A DNA stretch of 10,234 bases from Alcaligenaceae bacterium. Its GTDB lineage: Bacteria > Pseudomonadota > Gammaproteobacteria > Burkholderiales > Burkholderiaceae_B. The notes below the pieces were generated by a model. The model had not been told where the DNA came from. It made no database searches and saw only the letters and a program-made list of their open reading frames with translations. The first letter of the stretch is position 1, and each line of letters begins with the position of its first letter. The DNA is taken from positions 1-10,234 of the forward strand of contig JAAZGT010000246.1 in the NCBI GenBank assembly GCA_012511095.1. The letters are read 5' to 3'. The position numbers and the translations under genes were made by a program. Positions 7,701-10,234 of the stretch are shown piece after piece.

Positions 7701-9987
7701 TCGTGATGAGCTAGCTTTTTCTTTTTTAGAGGCAGGGTATGTATGTCCCATCACTAATCGTATTTTAGACACGACTTTTAGGGGATATACACCCTATTTA
7801 CCTTCTCGAATTGATTTTTCTACATTAAGTGCGTGCCAGCGTGCTCAATGGCAAGTTAAGTCAGTAAGGTTGCCACGTTTAAACCAGTTCCTACGTTCTC
7901 ACTTAGACTATGATGACGGAATTAAACATATTCGAAACTTAGTGGCTGAAAACCTAGAAATTCAGACCTTACGTGCTCAAAACTTATGGACAGATATAAA
8001 TGATAGAGCGGTAGAAGGTGGTTTTTATTATCGTATCGCTGAGCATTCAGCACAACAATCTTCAGAACGCTTAAATAGTTATGAAGAAGAGTTTAAAAAG
8101 GGCAAAATTAATGTCCTAAATTGTTCTACCACTATGGAAATGGGGGTAGATATAGGCGGGATTAGCGCAGTGGTTATGAATAATGTACCTCCTCATCCTG
8201 CTAATTATTTACAACGAGCAGGCCGAGCTGGTAGAGGAAATGAATCTAGAGCGATAGCCTATACACTTTGTAAAGGAAACCCACATGATTTACAGGTGTT
8301 TGAGAATCCTAATTGGCCATTTGAAACACATATACCAGCACCAGCGGTAACTCTTAAATCTGAACGTCTTGTCCAACGACACATTAATTCATTCTTGCTT
8401 GCGCATTTTTTATGTAATGTTTTCTTGCAAGAAACCAAAGATAGAACGTTGCTGAATACTCAGTGGTTCTATCTTACAGACGAACATACGTCAGTGTGTG
8501 ACCAGTTTTTAGAGTGGCTTGTTACACCAGTTTTAACTATAGATGTGTCTTTAAGAGACCTAGTCAAAGGCACAGGGTTAGAAGGTAAAGATTCGATTCA
8601 GCTTCGGCTCAACACAAAAAATCAATTAGGAAAGTTACAAGAAAACTGGTTAAATAATTATCATTTTTTTGTTTCAGAAGAGTCCAAAGCGCTTGCGAAT
8701 AGTCCTTATATACGTAGAATACAAATAGAAAAAAAACGCCATTGCAACGAATATTTATTAAGAGACTTAGCAGCTCGCACTTTTTTGCCTGGTTATGGAT
8801 TTCCTACTGATGTTGTGACTTTTGATAATTATACCAATGAAGATTATCTTATATCAAAGAAAGGGAAATATAAAAGTGAAGATCGTGATGATAATATAAC
8901 GCGATATAAAGGGTTGCCGTCTAGAAACTTAGCTATTGCTTTGCGTGAGTACGCGCCTGGTGCTGATATTGTATTAGATGGACGTGTATTTAAATCTGCA
9001 GGCATTTCGATGCATTGGCACAACTTAAGCGGTGATTCTGTAGAGGCTCAAAAATTAGATGTGGCATGGCGATGTGATTACTGTGGTCAGATTGGTTATG
9101 AAACAGGAATTACTAAACTTAGCAAACAGTTTTGTACTCAATGTGAGAACGAAATACGAGCTGAAAATATTAAAAAGGTTATTCAACCTTCAGGATTTGT
9201 GACAGACTCATATGCTAAACCTACCAACAATGTGGAACGACAGCAATTTATACCTATAGAAAACCCTTGGGTTTTCAGTAGTGAAAAATTACTTCCTATT
9301 TCTAGTGTCATGAAAGGTTTGGCAGCAGTTAGCTCTAACGGACGAGTGTTTCATTATACTTCCGGTGAATATAGGCAAGGCTATGCTCTTTGTCTAACTT
9401 GTGGTCGAGCAGAATCTATGTTAGCAACAGGAGAGTATCCTTCAAATCTTCGACCTGATAAGATGCATTACTCTCCTCGTATCAGTCCTGAGGATAGAGA
9501 TACGAGTGGTAAGCGAGGATTTTGTCAAGGTTCTGCAAGCATAATGCCTAATGTTATGCTCGGAGCTGAAGCTTCTACAGATGTATTTGAATTAACATTA
9601 ATTAACCCTATCACTGGTGAGTACCTACTTGACGATAAAAGCGACCGAAATCGGACGATCGCGATCACTTTAGCCATAGCTTTGAAGTATGCTTTAGCTA
9701 AATTACTTGGTATATCACCTAGTGAGCTCGGCTATGCATATCGTCCTTTACGGCTGGAGGGTAAAGCAATATTAATCTTGCAGTTATATGATCAAATTAG
9801 TGGCGGGGCTGGTTTCGCATCTAGTGCTTTGATACATATAGATAAGCTGTTAAGAGAGATGGAAGAGCAGCTTAAATGCGAATACTGTAATACAGCTTGC
9901 GCAGAATGTTTATTAGATACGGAATCTCGCCATAGTTTCGATTTTTTAGACCGTTCGATAGCTTTGCAGTGGCTACAAGGAAAGTAG
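4777..9987 (+). CDS. druE: Druantia anti-phage helicase DruE (SF2 helicase with DUF1998 zinc domain)
   Basis: A 1736-residue superfamily 2 helicase, the core component shared by Druantia types. Visible motifs: Gln of the Q-like motif (KHQ, about 103-105), Walker A TSGTGSGKT (122-130, Lys129), motif Ia LYPLNALINSQ (161-171), TNGTMLEYMIVR (229-240), DEAH (262-265), motif III TSATI (298-302), a motif IV-like LITFTDSRQGTARLA (663-677), motif V STTMEMGVDIGG (1117-1128) and motif VI QRAGRAGR (1146-1153). Cysteine clusters at 453/458/483/485/495/498, 1433/1436/1453/1456, 1539/1542/1583 and 1701/1704/1708/1711 suggest several zinc sites. The last cluster follows ISGGAGFA (1674-1681) and marks the DUF1998 (MrfA-like) domain. 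About 440 residues, including a charged helical segment (about 700-760), separate motifs IV and V. All ATPase residues are intact. The gene starts 12 bases after druH with no good ribosome site next to the ATG. DrmB of DISARM also carries DUF1998, but the partner and size favour DruE. Confidence 0.87.
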   Translation: MTHYFSSLIKQSLNRSTEATLSILGVTEPTLREHLKTLFNSDCGQEGSFLATPVFEQMFGWEVAPIRMHDLVGQGLLSKTLTNALDSKDNGNYRFNAEWFPFKHQLESWEALLNNKKSIVVTSGTGSGKTECFMVPVLEDLYREYVREGHQPLVGVRALFLYPLNALINSQQERLNAWTKSFGEGIRYCLYNGNTEQFHASVRSVQQQKPNQVLSRERMREKPAPILVTNGTMLEYMIVRQADSPIIQQSKKQKSLRWIVLDEAHTYVGSQAAELAMQLRRVMHAFGVNPNEVRFVATSATIAGSEAAAELKQFLADLSGVPITQIEVIGGKRVVPSITRVGDNKVSLADLERDLKQDNNASVISAKRYELLTGSLTAMTLREIIVEPHRTAPINLNELRDEFSKRTHINLSQDEILRWLDICTHTQPNKEEPAFLRLRAHLFQRTVQGLWSCFNPNCTAKKQSVLSETWPYGYVYAHKRSHCICGSPVLELAFCEDCNEPHLLGMDHGGYLKQWENVTEDEFSLLSETIVEDYEDDEENITLLENNEHKISDYFKRLVVLSKYRNEEYTEVHFDSVSGGFYVEQGKPVVLGINNHELACANIFCGSTGGRSGNPFRRALLGVPFFIANAVPTILEHCPDYTAEDGTSRDYGPQSLVGRGRRLITFTDSRQGTARLAVRMQQEAERNRLRGLVVEILANAEQKNVSADELNEEVSTKSLLEIAERAKKQAEELQQAGLTSMANEEREKAEKIFAMIHTKEGHVAAYKPLVLTWHEMVRELEEKNDISINILNNNKYQKPAIFSDNDGSFKIAEMLLFREFMRRPKYQNSLETQGLVQVCYPSLKKVKTLPEYWEQHDLDFDDWLNFLKVSLDFYVRENTFIYVDKSWGEWIGSRFSAKTLRAPNSKEKNELRVKRWPQIYGKNFNQRLVKLLLLGSNLNPDIKSSIDLVNAWLRQAWTELSTNVFRSDGNQHYLSRDELAFSFLEAGYVCPITNRILDTTFRGYTPYLPSRIDFSTLSACQRAQWQVKSVRLPRLNQFLRSHLDYDDGIKHIRNLVAENLEIQTLRAQNLWTDINDRAVEGGFYYRIAEHSAQQSSERLNSYEEEFKKGKINVLNCSTTMEMGVDIGGISAVVMNNVPPHPANYLQRAGRAGRGNESRAIAYTLCKGNPHDLQVFENPNWPFETHIPAPAVTLKSERLVQRHINSFLLAHFLCNVFLQETKDRTLLNTQWFYLTDEHTSVCDQFLEWLVTPVLTIDVSLRDLVKGTGLEGKDSIQLRLNTKNQLGKLQENWLNNYHFFVSEESKALANSPYIRRIQIEKKRHCNEYLLRDLAARTFLPGYGFPTDVVTFDNYTNEDYLISKKGKYKSEDRDDNITRYKGLPSRNLAIALREYAPGADIVLDGRVFKSAGISMHWHNLSGDSVEAQKLDVAWRCDYCGQIGYETGITKLSKQFCTQCENEIRAENIKKVIQPSGFVTDSYAKPTNNVERQQFIPIENPWVFSSEKLLPISSVMKGLAAVSSNGRVFHYTSGEYRQGYALCLTCGRAESMLATGEYPSNLRPDKMHYSPRISPEDRDTSGKRGFCQGSASIMPNVMLGAEASTDVFELTLINPITGEYLLDDKSDRNRTIAITLAIALKYALAKLLGISPSELGYAYRPLRLEGKAILILQLYDQISGGAGFASSALIHIDKLLREMEEQLKCEYCNTACAECLLDTESRHSFDFLDRSIALQWLQGK

Positions 9988-10021
9988 GTCATATTCATTT
10001 TGTTGTTATTTTTAAGTTGAA

Positions 10022-10061
10022 TCAGATGTGGCGTAGATTTAAGCGTCGACGCCACATCTGA
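10022..10061 (+). terminator. Perfect 13-bp stem-loop downstream of druE, possible terminator
   Basis: TCAGATGTGGCGT (10022-10034) pairs perfectly with ACGCCACATCTGA (10049-10061) across a 14-base loop. It starts 34 bases after the druE stop, the right place for a transcript end, and is the strongest secondary structure I see outside genes. No T-run follows on either strand (AAGGGTTGATAAAA downstream), so it may instead protect the mRNA 3' end, bind a protein, or be a trace of another mobile element. Bases 9988-10108 hold no gene. Confidence 0.5.
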
Positions 10062-10108
10062 AGGGTTGATAAAACTCGAAATCCTACCTACAACCAAGCT
10101 TTCCTTTC

Positions 10109-10137
10109 GAGCCTGTAGATATTTTTGTGTAAATGCC
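10109..10137 (-). repeat. Probable IS256-family terminal inverted repeat
   Basis: Outermost about 29 bases of the element, GAGCCTGTAGA on the + strand followed by a T-run and GTGTAAATGCC. The TTTACACA core fits known IS256-type ends. The exact outer boundary at 10109 is an estimate, since the mate repeat lies outside the window. Confidence 0.55.
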
Positions 10138-10150
10138 ATTTTCTTTACTA

Positions 10151-10234
10151 CTACAGGTGAGCGGTAACTCGTTCACCAAACTCTATACTAAACCGATTTA
10201 AAGCCGAGCGCCAATTCCGTATTGGCATAGTCCA
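10151..10234 (-). CDS. IS256-family (mutator type) transposase, C-terminal fragment
   Basis: The last 27 codons and a TAG stop (10153-10151) of a gene that enters from the right edge. The residues WTMPIRNWRSALNRFSIEFG followed by ERVTAHL match the very conserved end of mutator-type transposases, where the W-x-x-P-I-x-N-W-x-x-A-L-N-x-F signature precedes the terminus. These are DDE enzymes that move IS256-like elements by a copy-out, circle route. The catalytic residues lie outside the window, so activity cannot be assessed. Confidence 0.8.
   Translation of the reverse strand, partial: WTMPIRNWRSALNRFSIEFGERVTAHL

Larger units (their letters stand above)
10109..10234 (-). mobile_element. IS256-family insertion sequence, 3' end (continues past the window)
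   Basis: The transposase C-terminus at 10234-10151 is followed on the - strand by a short non-coding tail and a terminal sequence containing GGCATTTACACAAAAATATC (10137-10118) and then TACAGGCTC up to about 10109. A terminal repeat rich in TTTACACA shortly after the stop is typical of IS256-family ends. Only one end is in view, so the 8-9 bp target duplication and the state of the whole element cannot be judged. It points toward druE, tail to tail. Confidence 0.75.

Noticed and set aside
1417..9987. A DISARM-type system, because of the DUF1998 domain.
   Set aside because: No phospholipase D-like protein, methyltransferase or separate helicase is present, and the helicase and DUF1998 parts are fused in one giant protein as in DruE.
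9792..10139. A - strand open frame of 115 codons overlapping the druE end.
   Set aside because: It starts inside the IS256 terminal repeat, crosses the hairpin and then runs antisense through the conserved DUF1998 end of druE; no family resemblance.
556..10234. A composite transposon carrying druHE between two IS elements.
   Set aside because: The two elements belong to different families (IS3 and IS256) and the IS3 copy is dead, so they cannot mobilise the segment together.

Overview
The window holds a two-gene anti-phage defence locus, best read as a Druantia type III system (druH then druE, both on the + strand, 1417-9987). It sits between the 3' end of a chromosomal repair gene and insertion-sequence debris. 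Druantia is a described defence system, so the core is not a new system type. No taxonomic marker gene is present. The AT-rich coding, the repair gene and the IS3 and IS256 elements fit a proteobacterium, probably a gammaproteobacterium, but that is a weak inference.

Layout. Positions 1-293 carry the C-terminal end of a HEAT-like DNA alkylation repair protein (AlkC/AlkD-type), whose base composition is clearly richer in G+C than the defence genes. Positions 294-555 are non-coding with weak hairpins. Positions 556-1255 are a decayed, internally deleted IS3-family element on the - strand. It has recognisable terminal inverted repeats, two frameshifts, an in-frame stop and a changed catalytic glutamate. 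Positions 1256-1416 are the AT-rich leader and probable promoter of the defence genes. Positions 1417-4764 encode DruH (1115 aa). After a 12-base gap, 4777-9987 encode DruE (1736 aa), a giant superfamily 2 helicase with a C-terminal DUF1998 zinc domain. Positions 9988-10108 are non-coding and contain a perfect 13-bp hairpin. From about 10109 to the window end lies the 3' end of an IS256-family element on the - strand.

How it works together. By established knowledge of Druantia, DruE is the shared helicase of all types, and type III pairs it only with DruH, a large protein without a recognised domain. The two genes here are co-directional and almost abutting, so they are very probably one transcript, with druE translation perhaps coupled to druH. 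Position beside a chromosomal gene, flanking IS remnants and the composition shift together indicate horizontal acquisition (a defence-island setting).
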